This document shows positions 47,790 to 57,933 of a stretch of 64,000 bases of DNA, in pieces. Within the stretch, counting starts at the first letter, position 1. Every line of letters begins with the position of its first letter. Both the position numbers and the translations under genes were made by a program. Under the pieces are notes generated by a model that did not search any database, was not told the DNA's origin, and was given only the letters and a program-made list of their open reading frames with translations. This DNA comes from Flavobacteriales bacterium (GTDB lineage Bacteria > Bacteroidota > Bacteroidia > Flavobacteriales_D > Crocinitomicaceae). The stretch covers positions 1 through 64,000 of the forward strand of contig CANJLG010000004.1 of assembly GCA_947475095.1 (NCBI GenBank). The letters run 5' to 3'.

Positions 47790-50700
47790 CTACTTCAATC
47801 CCATCATTTTCTCAAAAGCATCTTTGATATGGCGCACCGGCTCGATTACCAAGCGCAGCTTATCATTGTTTTGTACAAGGCGGTAATCTTTGCCTATGCT
47901 CATGATTTTGTTGAGTAATAAGGTAAACGTTTCTGTTTCGTAAAATGAAGATTGTGGATTCGAAATAAAATACCCCACTAATTTTTCACTTTTAATCACT
48001 AAGCGCTCCATGCCTAACTCTTGGGCCAACCAACGTAATTCAAAAGAAAACAGGAGCTCCTTTGCGGCTTTGGGTAAAGGTCCAAAACGATCCACTAAAT
48101 CTACTGAGAAACGATCTAACTCTTCTTTGTTTTTTAAATTATCAAGTGCCTGATATAAACTAAGCCGTTCCGTTACATTATTTACATAATCATCTGGAAT
48201 ACGAACTTCCATATCTGTTTCAAAAATACAATCGCTTACAAAAGACCCAAAGGTATCGGTTTGTCTATCGTCAAATAATTCCTTAAACTCGGTGTCTTTT
48301 AATTCTTGCATGGCTTCATTCAAGATCTTTTGATACATTTCAAAGCCAATCTCAGAGATAAACCCACTTTGTTCTCCCCCCAACATGTTACCAGCCCCTC
48401 GAATGTCTAAGTCTTTCATCGCGATATTGAAACCTGCTCCTAAATCTGAAAATTGAACTAATGCTTCTAAGCGTTTGCGAGCCTCGGAAGTTAAGAGGCT
48501 AAATTTGGGAGCAATAAGGTAACAAAATCCTTTTTTATTTGAACGGCCTACCCTGCCGCGAAGTTGGTGAAGATCACTCAATCCAAATTGATTAGCATCG
48601 TTGATAATAATCGTATTTGCATTAGAAATATCAATCCCGGATTCGATTATGGTAGTCGCAATCAGCACATCATATTTACCATCGATAAAGTCCATCATCA
48701 CTTTCTCTAACTGTTTACCATCCATTTGCCCGTGACCAATAGCGACGCGAACACCAGGACATAGGCGCTGAATCATTCCAGAAATTTCTTTTATATTGGA
48801 CAAGCGATTATTCACAAAAAACACCTGTCCACCTCGCGTAACTTCGTAAGCAATAGCGTCGCGTATAGTCTCTTCGTTAAAAGAAATCACCTCTGTAAGT
48901 ACCGGTTGTCGGTTCGGTGGTGGCGTATTGATGATGCTCAAATCGCGTGCTCCCATCAATGAAAACTGCAACGTTCGTGGAATTGGCGTTGCGGTAAGTG
49001 TTAATGTGTCAACAGAGGTTCTTAATGTTTTTAATTTATCTTTCACCGAAACACCAAATTTCTGCTCTTCATCAATAATCATCAAGCCCAAATCTTTGAA
49101 CTTCACCTTTTCAGAAACCAAGGCGTGGGTACCAATGAGAATGTCAATTTTACCACTGGCCAACTTCTTTAACGTTTCACTTGTTTCTTTCGCCGATTTA
49201 AAGCGGTTAATATAATCAACAGTACATGGAAAATCTTTTAGACGCTCATTAAAACTTCGGTAATGCTGCATGGATAAAATAGTAGTTGGAACTAAGATCG
49301 CCACTTGTTTACTATCACACACGGCTTTAAATGCGGCCCTAACAGCGACTTCTGTTTTACCGAAACCGACATCTCCACAAATCAATCGATCCATGGGTGT
49401 ATTGGATTCCATGTCCTTAATTACATCTAGACTTGCCTTATTTTGATCGGGCGTATCTTCATACATAAAAGAAGCGGTCAATTCATTCTGAAGGTAATTA
49501 TCTTGCGAAAAAGCAAAGCCTGGCTGTGATCGGCGTTTTGCATACAATTGTATTAGATCAAAGGCTAATTCTTTGATTTTTTTCTTGGTTTTATTCTTTA
49601 ATGTAGCCCACGCTTGAGTGCCTAATTTATTCATTTTGGGTACCGCACCATCTTTTCCAGTAAACTTAGAAATGCGATGAAGTGAGTGAATCCCTACATA
49701 CAATACATCACCATCTTTGTATAAAAGCCGAATAGCTTCTTGTGGTTTTCCGTTAACATCTATCGTTTCTAATCCCGAAAACTGCCCAACACCATGGTCG
49801 ATATGTGTTACATAGTCTCCCTTTTGAAGATTGTAAATTTCTTTTAAGGTGAGTGCTTGTTTGGTTTGACGGAACCCTTCTTTTAAGCGAAAACGATGGT
49901 AGCGATCGAAAATTTGGTGATCAGTATAGCAAACAATTTTTACAGTTGGGCAAACAAATCCTTCTTGAAGCGCAAAGTCCATTGGCTCAAAATTAACCCC
50001 TCCACCAATATCCTCGAATACTTGAAAAAGGCGTTCAATTTGCTGAGCTTGATTGGAAAAAATAATATTTAAAAACCCACTTTCTTGCTTCTGCAATAAA
50101 TCTGCTTTCAACAAATCAAAATTCTTATTGAAACTAGGCTGCGGTAAGAAATCGAAAGTTATTTTATCGCTAGCTGGAAAATGATAGACCGGCCCGAATT
50201 CGATAATTGAAAGCGCAGCTAGGTTGTCCTTTAATTCCTTTGGTGATAAAAAAAGGGCTTCAGGGGCAGCATCAAGTGGACTAATCGTCATTTTTTTAAA
50301 GGCGTCTTTTGCTTTTTCAAACCCCTTGTGCAAGGCATCTTCGAGACGTTCGTAGGAACTTAGCCAAACTTTAGTAGACATCCCTAGGAAGGAAAAGAAG
50401 GATCCTATCCCGTTTTGAACCATTTGACCTTGAATATTTGGTATGATCATCAAGGACACATGCTTGGATAGTGACAATTGATTAGCAGCATCAAAGGTTC
50501 TAATAGATTCTATCTCATCGCCGAAGAATTCTATACGGAACGGAAAATCATTCGAAAAAGAAAAAACATCAACAATGCCACCACGTATAGCAAACTGACC
50601 CGGTTCATAAACAAAGTCGACACGTTCAAACTGGTATTCGATGAGTAAATCATTCAAGAAATCTATGGCATATGATTTACCTACCTCCACGCGAAAGGTA

Positions 50701-51134
50701 TTTTCTATTAAGTTTTGTTGCGTTGGAACCTTCTCGAACAGGGCTTCTGGATATGTAATTACCCAGGTGTTATCGCCTTTAGAAATTCTAGCTAATACTT
50801 CTGCTCTAGCGACCACATTAGCATTATCAATTGCCTCTACTTGATACGGTAAGCGATAGGATGACGGATAAAAATGTACTCGTTTGTCTGATGGATATAG
50901 TCCCTGAAGATCATTTAAAAAATAAGCCGCTTGTTCTTTATCGCCAAGAATAAAAATATGATTCCCCGGTACTTGATCGGCTACAGCAGTCGCGCAAACA
51001 CTTGTTGCAGAACCGACCAAACCAGACCAATGGACGCGTGCCTTAGGTCGAAACAATGCTTGAGCAGTTTGTTCGACAGGGGAATATGATTTAAAAACAT
51101 GCAGGAATTGCTTGCGTTCCATTCGTGGCTGCAA
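47790..51134 (-). CDS. mfd: Transcription-repair coupling factor
   Basis: GDVGFGKTEVAVRAAFKAV, LTATPIPRTLQFSLMGARDLSIINTPPPNRQP, QLRGRVGRSNKKGFCYL. Confidence 0.96.
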   Translation of the reverse strand: MQPRMERKQFLHVFKSYSPVEQTAQALFRPKARVHWSGLVGSATSVCATAVADQVPGNHIFILGDKEQAAYFLNDLQGLYPSDKRVHFYPSSYRLPYQVEAIDNANVVARAEVLARISKGDNTWVITYPEALFEKVPTQQNLIENTFRVEVGKSYAIDFLNDLLIEYQFERVDFVYEPGQFAIRGGIVDVFSFSNDFPFRIEFFGDEIESIRTFDAANQLSLSKHVSLMIIPNIQGQMVQNGIGSFFSFLGMSTKVWLSSYERLEDALHKGFEKAKDAFKKMTISPLDAAPEALFLSPKELKDNLAALSIIEFGPVYHFPASDKITFDFLPQPSFNKNFDLLKADLLQKQESGFLNIIFSNQAQQIERLFQVFEDIGGGVNFEPMDFALQEGFVCPTVKIVCYTDHQIFDRYHRFRLKEGFRQTKQALTLKEIYNLQKGDYVTHIDHGVGQFSGLETIDVNGKPQEAIRLLYKDGDVLYVGIHSLHRISKFTGKDGAVPKMNKLGTQAWATLKNKTKKKIKELAFDLIQLYAKRRSQPGFAFSQDNYLQNELTASFMYEDTPDQNKASLDVIKDMESNTPMDRLICGDVGFGKTEVAVRAAFKAVCDSKQVAILVPTTILSMQHYRSFNERLKDFPCTVDYINRFKSAKETSETLKKLASGKIDILIGTHALVSEKVKFKDLGLMIIDEEQKFGVSVKDKLKTLRTSVDTLTLTATPIPRTLQFSLMGARDLSIINTPPPNRQPVLTEVISFNEETIRDAIAYEVTRGGQVFFVNNRLSNIKEISGMIQRLCPGVRVAIGHGQMDGKQLEKVMMDFIDGKYDVLIATTIIESGIDISNANTIIINDANQFGLSDLHQLRGRVGRSNKKGFCYLIAPKFSLLTSEARKRLEALVQFSDLGAGFNIAMKDLDIRGAGNMLGGEQSGFISEIGFEMYQKILNEAMQELKDTEFKELFDDRQTDTFGSFVSDCIFETDMEVRIPDDYVNNVTERLSLYQALDNLKNKEELDRFSVDLVDRFGPLPKAAKELLFSFELRWLAQELGMERLVIKSEKLVGYFISNPQSSFYETETFTLLLNKIMSIGKDYRLVQNNDKLRLVIEPVRHIKDAFEKMMGLK

Positions 51135-51184
51135 AATTACCCAATCTTAATTAGGGGGCAATGCATTAAAATAAAAAAAAGGTG

Positions 51185-52174
51185 TTATTTTAGAAAACTC
51201 ATGGCTTTTTGAACCATGCTTTTTGATCCAATAAAATAAGGGACACGTTGATGAAGCTGCTGTGGCTGGACGCTCAGGATCCTTTCCCTGCCAGTTGTTG
51301 CAAGGCCACCAGCTTGTTCCGCAATAAACGCCAAGGGATTACACTCATACAACAAGCGCAATCTGCCCATGGGATGAGCGAAAACAGCGGGATAAATGTA
51401 AATTCCTCCCTTTATTAAATTACGATGAAAATCAGCCACTAGCGAACCTATGTAGCGACCGGAATAAGGGCTGTTAAAATCATTTTGATGACTTTGACAA
51501 TATGCGATATAGTCTTTTAATGCCGGCTCGCATTCATTAATATTGCCCTCGTTCATCGCGTAATAACGACCCATTTCGGGCATCTTCATCATCGGATGAG
51601 ATAAGAAAAATTTATTTAGTACAGTATCTAAGGTAAAGCCATTCACCCCATTTCCTGTAGAATATACCAACATGGTAGACGAACCGTACAATACATAACC
51701 AGCAGCCACTTGTTGTGTCCCCGGCTGCAACATATCCTCAAGCACAGCCATCGTTCCTGTTGGGGAAATGCGTCGATAAACAGCAAAAATTGTCCCTATA
51801 GAAACATTTACATCAATGTTACTTGAGCCATCAAGAGGGTCAAACAAAACAATGTATTTTCCATTTTGGGACTCTTGGGAAGCAAAGGCAACAAAATCAT
51901 CATTTTCTTCAGATGCTATTCCGCAAACTACACCACAATTTTGGAAGGCCGCGATGAAAGCATTATCTGCTACTAAGTCAAGTTTTTGCTGTGCCTCTCC
52001 TTGAACATTATCGAGTCCTTGAGCGCCAAGAATATGATCTTCTAGGCCAGCGTTTCGAATGTCTTTTGAAAGGCCGGTAGCGGCAGATACGATAGCATTT
52101 ATGACATGAATAAGCCCTTCATCGCTTGCATGGTTAACAAGGGTAAAATCAGCTATAGAAATGGCTTCAGGCAT
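51185..52174 (-). CDS. fbp: Class 1 fructose-1,6-bisphosphatase
   Basis: VLFDPLDGSSNIDVNVSIGTIFAVYRR, GGIYIYPA, RLRLLYECNPLAFIAEQAGG. Confidence 0.95.
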   Translation of the reverse strand: MPEAISIADFTLVNHASDEGLIHVINAIVSAATGLSKDIRNAGLEDHILGAQGLDNVQGEAQQKLDLVADNAFIAAFQNCGVVCGIASEENDDFVAFASQESQNGKYIVLFDPLDGSSNIDVNVSIGTIFAVYRRISPTGTMAVLEDMLQPGTQQVAAGYVLYGSSTMLVYSTGNGVNGFTLDTVLNKFFLSHPMMKMPEMGRYYAMNEGNINECEPALKDYIAYCQSHQNDFNSPYSGRYIGSLVADFHRNLIKGGIYIYPAVFAHPMGRLRLLYECNPLAFIAEQAGGLATTGRERILSVQPQQLHQRVPYFIGSKSMVQKAMSFLK

Positions 52175-52194
52175 GGTTGATTGAACTAAAGTAA

Positions 52195-53016
52195 TTAGTC
52201 AAACCATCCACCGTAAACTGTATTAGACTCAATGGGATTGACAATTAATGTTGGAATTAGAGCATCATTGGTAATCATATATTGCTCATAATTTGATGAA
52301 ATTACATTTAAAAAATTACTGCGATTCAAATTCATTATAGCAATTAAATCCGCATCCACGCTTACAGCATGCTTTACAACCTCTTTATCAAATCCTGAGC
52401 TAGGTAAAATAGCCGTAGTAATATCAAGGCCTCGATCATTAAAAAATTTCTCAGCAAATAATCTATTGCTTTCTAATTGATGCTTTAAATAAGAATCTGA
52501 TTCTTCAGGCGTAACAACATGAATTTTTGAATTAAAATACTTTGCAAGATTGGAAACAATCGAAAGTTTTTGTTTCGTTTCCTTGTGTAAATCCATAGGA
52601 ACTACAATGTTCTCGTAACCGGTTGTTTTAACAGCTTTTTCTTGAACTATAACAAAAGGAATATGCGAATGAGTAACAACTTTAAGCGCATCGCTTCCAA
52701 CGATATGTTGCCAACCGTGAGCGCCATGAGTCCCCATAAAAACTAGTTCTGCTTGATGTTCTGCAGCAAAATCTCCTATATCTTCAAAAATATTACCAAT
52801 GCGAATATTTGGGATAAGCTCCAAGCCTTCAGAGGCATAGTTGTCAATTATTTTATCTAATTTAATACTCGCCTCCTTAATGTCTGCTTCTTTAGAAACA
52901 ACATGAAGTAATAGAATCACTTTATTGCTAGATTTTCCAGTTGCAATTGCATGTTGTAAAGCAATGTCAGCGGCTGCCGTAAAATCGTGAGGTACGATAA
53001 AAGAATTAATTTTCAT
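52195..53016 (-). CDS. Universal stress protein family (two UspA-like domains)
   Basis: FIVPHDFTAAADIALQHA, FMGTHGAHGWQHIVGSDALKVV; start set at MKINSFIV. Confidence 0.88.
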   Translation of the reverse strand: MKINSFIVPHDFTAAADIALQHAIATGKSSNKVILLLHVVSKEADIKEASIKLDKIIDNYASEGLELIPNIRIGNIFEDIGDFAAEHQAELVFMGTHGAHGWQHIVGSDALKVVTHSHIPFVIVQEKAVKTTGYENIVVPMDLHKETKQKLSIVSNLAKYFNSKIHVVTPEESDSYLKHQLESNRLFAEKFFNDRGLDITTAILPSSGFDKEVVKHAVSVDADLIAIMNLNRSNFLNVISSNYEQYMITNDALIPTLIVNPIESNTVYGGWFD

Positions 53017-53524
53017 AAGTAGGTGTTTTAACAAAATTACGAGTAAGATATGGAAAGTTTGTGCTAAATCACTATTTTTTTTTTGAGGCACACTATTTTT
53101 GGCAAGAAACCCTTGCTTTTTAAAGGGTGCAAGCGCAATGATGTAGTGCCGAGAGAGACGAACGAGCAAAAGGCAAAGTGTTTTTTTTGTAGCTCAAAAA
53201 AAGTTCAATTTATAACTGGAAGAGTAAAATTGAATATTGAACGCTACTTTTTTTGGTTTGATTCAGTTTTTTTTACGGATTAAATCAGCAAGCTTGCTAA
53301 GAACATTCACCCATCCCGTACTAATTATGAAAGAAATAGTGTACCCCTTTCTGACGGTTTCGTTATAGGAGCAAATCATTAAGAGTTTCGTCAAAAAAAC
53401 GAAAGCCAACCGATCTGACAAGGCACGGTGGAAAAGCAATGAGGAACAAAGGTTCAAAAACAATTGCACCCCATTTTCATCTTTCTTTTAATGATTTATT
53501 GTTTAACCTTTAAAACCCATTATC

Positions 53525-54583
53525 ATGAAAGTTTTTCTAGAATTACCCGGCTATCGCCATGTTGTTAACGCTATTTTTGCGGGTTTTTTATGCTGTAATA
53601 CTTGGAGTCAAGCTCCAAGTAAGTACGAGCCCGCCCCTGAGTATAAAAAAATAGTAAATAACGATGGGAGCACATATTTAGGTCAAATTGAAAATGGTTT
53701 AGCCTCCGGATTAGGGACCTTAACAGATATGAACGGAGATCAAAAAATCGGCTATTTTCAAGATGGAATTTTTCTAGGGGAATACATTGTTAATCCTTGT
53801 TGGCACCTGGTCGATATTTACTACGAATTTGAGGATTCGCTGTTAATGGAATCATTTTCTATAGACATTAACATTCAGGATGATGTCCCTGAAGACACGT
53901 ATTTGTATCTCAGCACACAATCCTCGAAGATTAACCAGGTGAGTTTTTATAATGGTATTCAAACGCATTGTGGGGGATATCGTGGGGTAACTGGGGAGAA
54001 CAACTTCGGAAATTTCGTCGATCTAGGGCGTGCTTCTATCTTTTCAAGATGGTCGGAGCGATTAGGAACAGCCATGAAAATTCAAAAGTCGGGTGTTGGG
54101 GAGAGTGGGGGGTATGAAGGAGATTTTATTAGTGTCCGGAATGCGCAGCCCTGGAAAAAAGGAAAATATACCATCACCTTGCGCAATACACATGAAAAAG
54201 TAACGATCGATGGCGTCGTTCATACCTTTGTCGCCATGCAGGTTTTTTCTCACACAAAAAACACCCTCATTCAAACAGGAAGTCTAGCATTTCCTGGCGA
54301 ACAACTATTTCTTGATAAGAATCAAGGAATTTTTGTGGAATTGTATTTCAAACGCCTTCCAGTATCTAAAATTCCTCTTTTACGTTTTCAATTTGATCAA
54401 ATTAAAGTGAATGGGGAGTTAGAACCTTGCTTGTTTCCAATCGCAGCGTATCCTTTTAACGCCCCCCAATTTGCAAAAGCAACTTTTTCTGATGGAAAAT
54501 TTGATGTCCTAATCGGAAAAACAGTTGAACGCACCTCCTTCCGGTTTTATAAAAGCGAATTGATAATAGAGGACCTGGAATGA
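53525..54583 (+). CDS. Secreted hypothetical with MORN-like segment
   Basis: Signal-like N-terminus; DGSTYLGQIENGLASGLGTLTDMNGDQKIGYFQDGIFLGEY. Confidence 0.65.
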   Translation: MKVFLELPGYRHVVNAIFAGFLCCNTWSQAPSKYEPAPEYKKIVNNDGSTYLGQIENGLASGLGTLTDMNGDQKIGYFQDGIFLGEYIVNPCWHLVDIYYEFEDSLLMESFSIDINIQDDVPEDTYLYLSTQSSKINQVSFYNGIQTHCGGYRGVTGENNFGNFVDLGRASIFSRWSERLGTAMKIQKSGVGESGGYEGDFISVRNAQPWKKGKYTITLRNTHEKVTIDGVVHTFVAMQVFSHTKNTLIQTGSLAFPGEQLFLDKNQGIFVELYFKRLPVSKIPLLRFQFDQIKVNGELEPCLFPIAAYPFNAPQFAKATFSDGKFDVLIGKTVERTSFRFYKSELIIEDLE

Positions 54584-54633
54584 GGGGGGGATAGGCTGAA
54601 TCAACATCTCAACTCACCTTTAAATCCAATAAC

Positions 54634-54921
54634 ATGACCTATTTATTTATCCCTCAAGCCGGCGATCGTGAAGCAATTCACATGCGATTAAGCGCCCTTG
54701 AAAATGCTACGAAAGCAGAATTAATTGCTATTTACAACAAGACCCAAAAAACTGGAATTATTGCAGTTCGTGCACAGATTCATGGCATTCTAGCCCTTCA
54801 CTATCGCTTTAATGCTGTGTTTGGGTCTTCACCAATATGCATCAAAGACCAATTTGAAGTGTCCTTGCAAAATCCAATTGTCCCAGTAGGGGATCATTGG
54901 GAGTTTGAAATAGGGCACTAG
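54634..54921 (+). CDS. Hypothetical protein (95 aa)
   Basis: Intact ORF, no recognised domain. Confidence 0.5.
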   Translation: MTYLFIPQAGDREAIHMRLSALENATKAELIAIYNKTQKTGIIAVRAQIHGILALHYRFNAVFGSSPICIKDQFEVSLQNPIVPVGDHWEFEIGH

Positions 54922-54980
54922 TATTTTCTTGCAAAGAACTGTTGTGAACGTTTGAAGTTCTATTTTGTCTGTAGACGGAA

Positions 54981-56336
54981 TTACTTCCCAATACAAAACT
55001 TGCTAAAAATATTAGCCAGTAAATCATCGGTTGAAATATCTCCTGTAATCGTGCCCAAATGAAACATCGCTTGGCGAATGTCCATGGCAATAAAATCGCC
55101 ACTGGTTCCTGCTTGGAGTCCCTGCTTCGCCAAGGCAACGATGTTAGCAGTTTTTACCAGGGCTTCGTGGTGGCGCGCATTTGACACAATGGTATCGGTC
55201 TGTAAGTCGAAGTGTCCCAAAACCAAGTGCCTTAGGTGTGCCTTCAGTTCGGAAATTCCCTCGCCGTTTTTGGCGCTTACAAGAAAGCCTGTTGTTTGGA
55301 TTGTTGGATTCAAATCGGACTTATTGACCAATAAAATCAAGTGTTTATCGGGGTATTGTGTCTTTAGACTTTGAATCCAATTTTCGGTATCTGTCAAGGA
55401 TTGTGTGTCCTCGGCATCGGCCATACACAGTACGATTTGTGCCTGTTCTATTTTTTGCATGCTGCGTGCAATTCCCATGGCCTCTATGGTCTCGGTCGTT
55501 TCTCGGATACCAGCTGTATCGATCAAGCGAAAAATGATGCCCTCGATGTTGAGCGTTTCTTCAATGACGTCTCGGGTGGTGCCGGCGATCGGACTCACAA
55601 TGGCTCGGTCTTCCCCCAAAAGTTGGTTCAACAAGGTGCTTTTTCCGGTATTCGGAGCACCAACTAACGCTACAGGCACGCCATTTTTTATCGCATTGCC
55701 GAGGGCAAAGGATTCCGCCAAACGTTCGAGGATCCTTAATACTTTATCCACTAAAGCCAACAGTTGGCCTCGGTCTGCAAATTCAACATCTTCTTCTGCA
55801 AAGTCTAATTCCAATTCTATCAAGGAGGCAAAGTGGATGAGTTCCTCTCGCAAGGTGCGCAATTCATTTGAAAAGTGACCCCGCAATTGCTGAAGGGCTA
55901 TTTGGTGTGCTTGCTTGCTCTCGGATGCAATTAAATCGGCAACGGCTTCGGCCTGTGACAGGTCCATTTTTCCATTCAAAAAAGCCCGCTGGGTGAATTC
56001 ACCTGGCTCGGCCATTCTAGCGCCTAATGTGCACAAAAGGTGGAGTATTTCTTGTTGAATGTATGGGGAGCCATGGCAACTTATTTCGATGCTTTCCTCT
56101 CCGGTAAAACTTTTATTTTGGTCAAATACTGCTATCAATACTTCGTCTAATGCTCGGCCATTTGAGTCGCTTAACAAGCCAAAATGGATGCTGTGGCTTA
56201 CGGCTTCGCTTAGGTTTTTGGAGAAATGGCTGAGCAACATGGATTTGGACTTGGAGCCAGATACCCGAATGATGCTTAGGGCGCCTATTCCGCTAGAGGT
56301 GGCAATTGCACAAATAAGATCGTTTGGTGCGTTCAT
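54981..56336 (-). CDS. mnmE: tRNA modification GTPase MnmE
   Basis: AIATSSGIGALSIIRVSG, GAPNTGKSTLLNQLLGEDRAIVSPIAGTTRDVIEE, C-terminal FCIGK. Confidence 0.96.
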   Translation of the reverse strand: MNAPNDLICAIATSSGIGALSIIRVSGSKSKSMLLSHFSKNLSEAVSHSIHFGLLSDSNGRALDEVLIAVFDQNKSFTGEESIEISCHGSPYIQQEILHLLCTLGARMAEPGEFTQRAFLNGKMDLSQAEAVADLIASESKQAHQIALQQLRGHFSNELRTLREELIHFASLIELELDFAEEDVEFADRGQLLALVDKVLRILERLAESFALGNAIKNGVPVALVGAPNTGKSTLLNQLLGEDRAIVSPIAGTTRDVIEETLNIEGIIFRLIDTAGIRETTETIEAMGIARSMQKIEQAQIVLCMADAEDTQSLTDTENWIQSLKTQYPDKHLILLVNKSDLNPTIQTTGFLVSAKNGEGISELKAHLRHLVLGHFDLQTDTIVSNARHHEALVKTANIVALAKQGLQAGTSGDFIAMDIRQAMFHLGTITGDISTDDLLANIFSKFCIGK

Positions 56337-56392
56337 AGCACAAAAATAAACAGAATGCCGACGCTTTTCAAGCGAGTGGGAAGATACATGGC

Positions 56393-57043
56393 TTACTGCT
56401 TAGATAAAACATCGATTAATTCCTCCAATTGGGCATTTTTTAAGGTGAGGTTTGGAGTGATCTTGGCCTTAAGCAGGGCTTTTTCGGTCGTATTTCCCCA
56501 CGCAATAACCTTAGCGTGCTCAGAGAGTTTGTTGACCTGTAAAAAAGCCTCAAGGTTACTCGCGCTGGTAAAAACATACACATCACATTCAGGAATAACG
56601 CTCGGCTTGAGCAGCGTGTTGTAGATGCAGATGCTTTCGCACTGCGAACTTGGTATGATTGAAGCAATGGTTTTCTGTGAAAGCGACGAGTGAGGGATGA
56701 GCAATCGTTTTTCGCCGAGCCAACTTTTAAATTTTTCAGCTACTTTTTCAGGATTCCCAGCTTCTTTTCCAACAAAGGCAAAATCGATGTTGAATCGTTT
56801 CGCGGTTTCTTCGCCTATACAGGCAAATGCGAGGGTGCTTAAAGGACCTTCGTAGTTTCGTAAGAAAAAACGTCCCGCTCGCACACTGGAAAAAAATACC
56901 ACTTCAAAGGGTTTCTCGATGGAAAAAGGGACTTCCTCAAAGGTGATTTGAGATTGGGCATGCAAGTCGATTTGACCAAATCTACAGTATTGCTGAAGAA
57001 TAAAGAGATCGTCTAGGTCTCGGGTGATGTAAAGGCTTTTCAT
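56393..57043 (-). CDS. hemD: Uroporphyrinogen-III synthase
   Basis: VVFFSSVRAGRFFLRNY, FACIGEETAKRF, VYVFTSASNLEAFL; downstream of hemC. Confidence 0.87.
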   Translation of the reverse strand: MKSLYITRDLDDLFILQQYCRFGQIDLHAQSQITFEEVPFSIEKPFEVVFFSSVRAGRFFLRNYEGPLSTLAFACIGEETAKRFNIDFAFVGKEAGNPEKVAEKFKSWLGEKRLLIPHSSLSQKTIASIIPSSQCESICIYNTLLKPSVIPECDVYVFTSASNLEAFLQVNKLSEHAKVIAWGNTTEKALLKAKITPNLTLKNAQLEELIDVLSKQ

Positions 57044-57933
57044 GAGCGCGCTTTCAAAACCGAAGCAATGTGCGCGGCAATGTCTGGGTTTTCGTTTGCT
57101 TCAAATTTAAAAGAAACCGCTGCTTCTTGTGCACTGTGTGCATGGGTAACGTGGATGAATTGTCCATCATTATAAACACCCAGGGGCAATTGGCAACCTC
57201 CATCCATTAGATTCAAAACGCTGCGTTCAATAGCAATTAATGCGTGGACCGAAGTCTCATTTAAAGGAGAAACAAGGGTTTTTGTGCGTTCATCATTGCT
57301 GCGTATTTGTAAACCAAGTACACCTTGCGCAGGAGCGGGCACGATAATTTCTGGATCCAGTCGCACGACGATTAAATCACTTAAATCTAAGTTCAATCTA
57401 CTTACTCCGGCTTTCGCTAACAAGATGGCATCGTATTCTCCGTTGCGCAACTTGGCGATTCGGGTCGGCACATTTCCACGTAAATCTTTAATGATTAAAT
57501 CGCTCCGATGAGCAAGTACTTGTGATTTTCTTCGGGCAGAAGAGGTTCCGATTATGCCTCCTTTTTTCAAATTCCACAACCTATTTTCTTCAACAGAAGT
57601 TGGGTGAATCAACAAGAGTTCGGCAGGGTCTTCTCGTTCTGAAACCGCTACAATGCAGAGTCCTTCAGGCGGATTTGTTTCTAGGTCTTTGTGGGAGTGA
57701 ACGGCTAAATCGATTCTTCCTTGGAGTAGGGCAAGCTCCAGTTCTTTGGTAAAAAACCCTTTACCTTCTAGTTTATCGAAGCTGAGGTTTTGTATAAGAT
57801 CACCTTGGGTTTGAATGATTTCAATGCTGACTTCACAGCCTACCTTTTCCAGCTTTGTTTTGACATGATGCGCCTGCCATAGAGCCAAGTCGCTGCCGCG
57901 AGATCCAATTATAATGCGCTGATTTTCAGGCAT
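57040..57933 (-). CDS. hemC: Hydroxymethylbilane synthase
   Basis: RIIIGSRGSDLALWQAHHVK, DLAVHSHKDLETNPPEGL, DLRGNVPTRIAKL, APAQGVLGLQIR. Confidence 0.96.
   Translation of the reverse strand: MPENQRIIIGSRGSDLALWQAHHVKTKLEKVGCEVSIEIIQTQGDLIQNLSFDKLEGKGFFTKELELALLQGRIDLAVHSHKDLETNPPEGLCIVAVSEREDPAELLLIHPTSVEENRLWNLKKGGIIGTSSARRKSQVLAHRSDLIIKDLRGNVPTRIAKLRNGEYDAILLAKAGVSRLNLDLSDLIVVRLDPEIIVPAPAQGVLGLQIRSNDERTKTLVSPLNETSVHALIAIERSVLNLMDGGCQLPLGVYNDGQFIHVTHAHSAQEAAVSFKFEANENPDIAAHIASVLKARS

Noticed and set aside
46839-47886. Short ORFs 46839-47033, 47412-47726 and 47704-47886
   Set aside because: They are translations of the repeat units and share repeat-derived peptides (LIEW, ALESGSKAAYRVATA); no independent coding evidence.
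53030-53480. AT-rich region with short ORFs (53083-53283, 53263-53469) and homopolymer runs
   Set aside because: No convincing protein, repeat or RNA structure; a degraded gene is possible but not supportable by eye.
55078-56349. Plus-strand ORFs of 96-157 aa opposite mnmE
   Set aside because: Antisense shadow ORFs of a strongly conserved gene.
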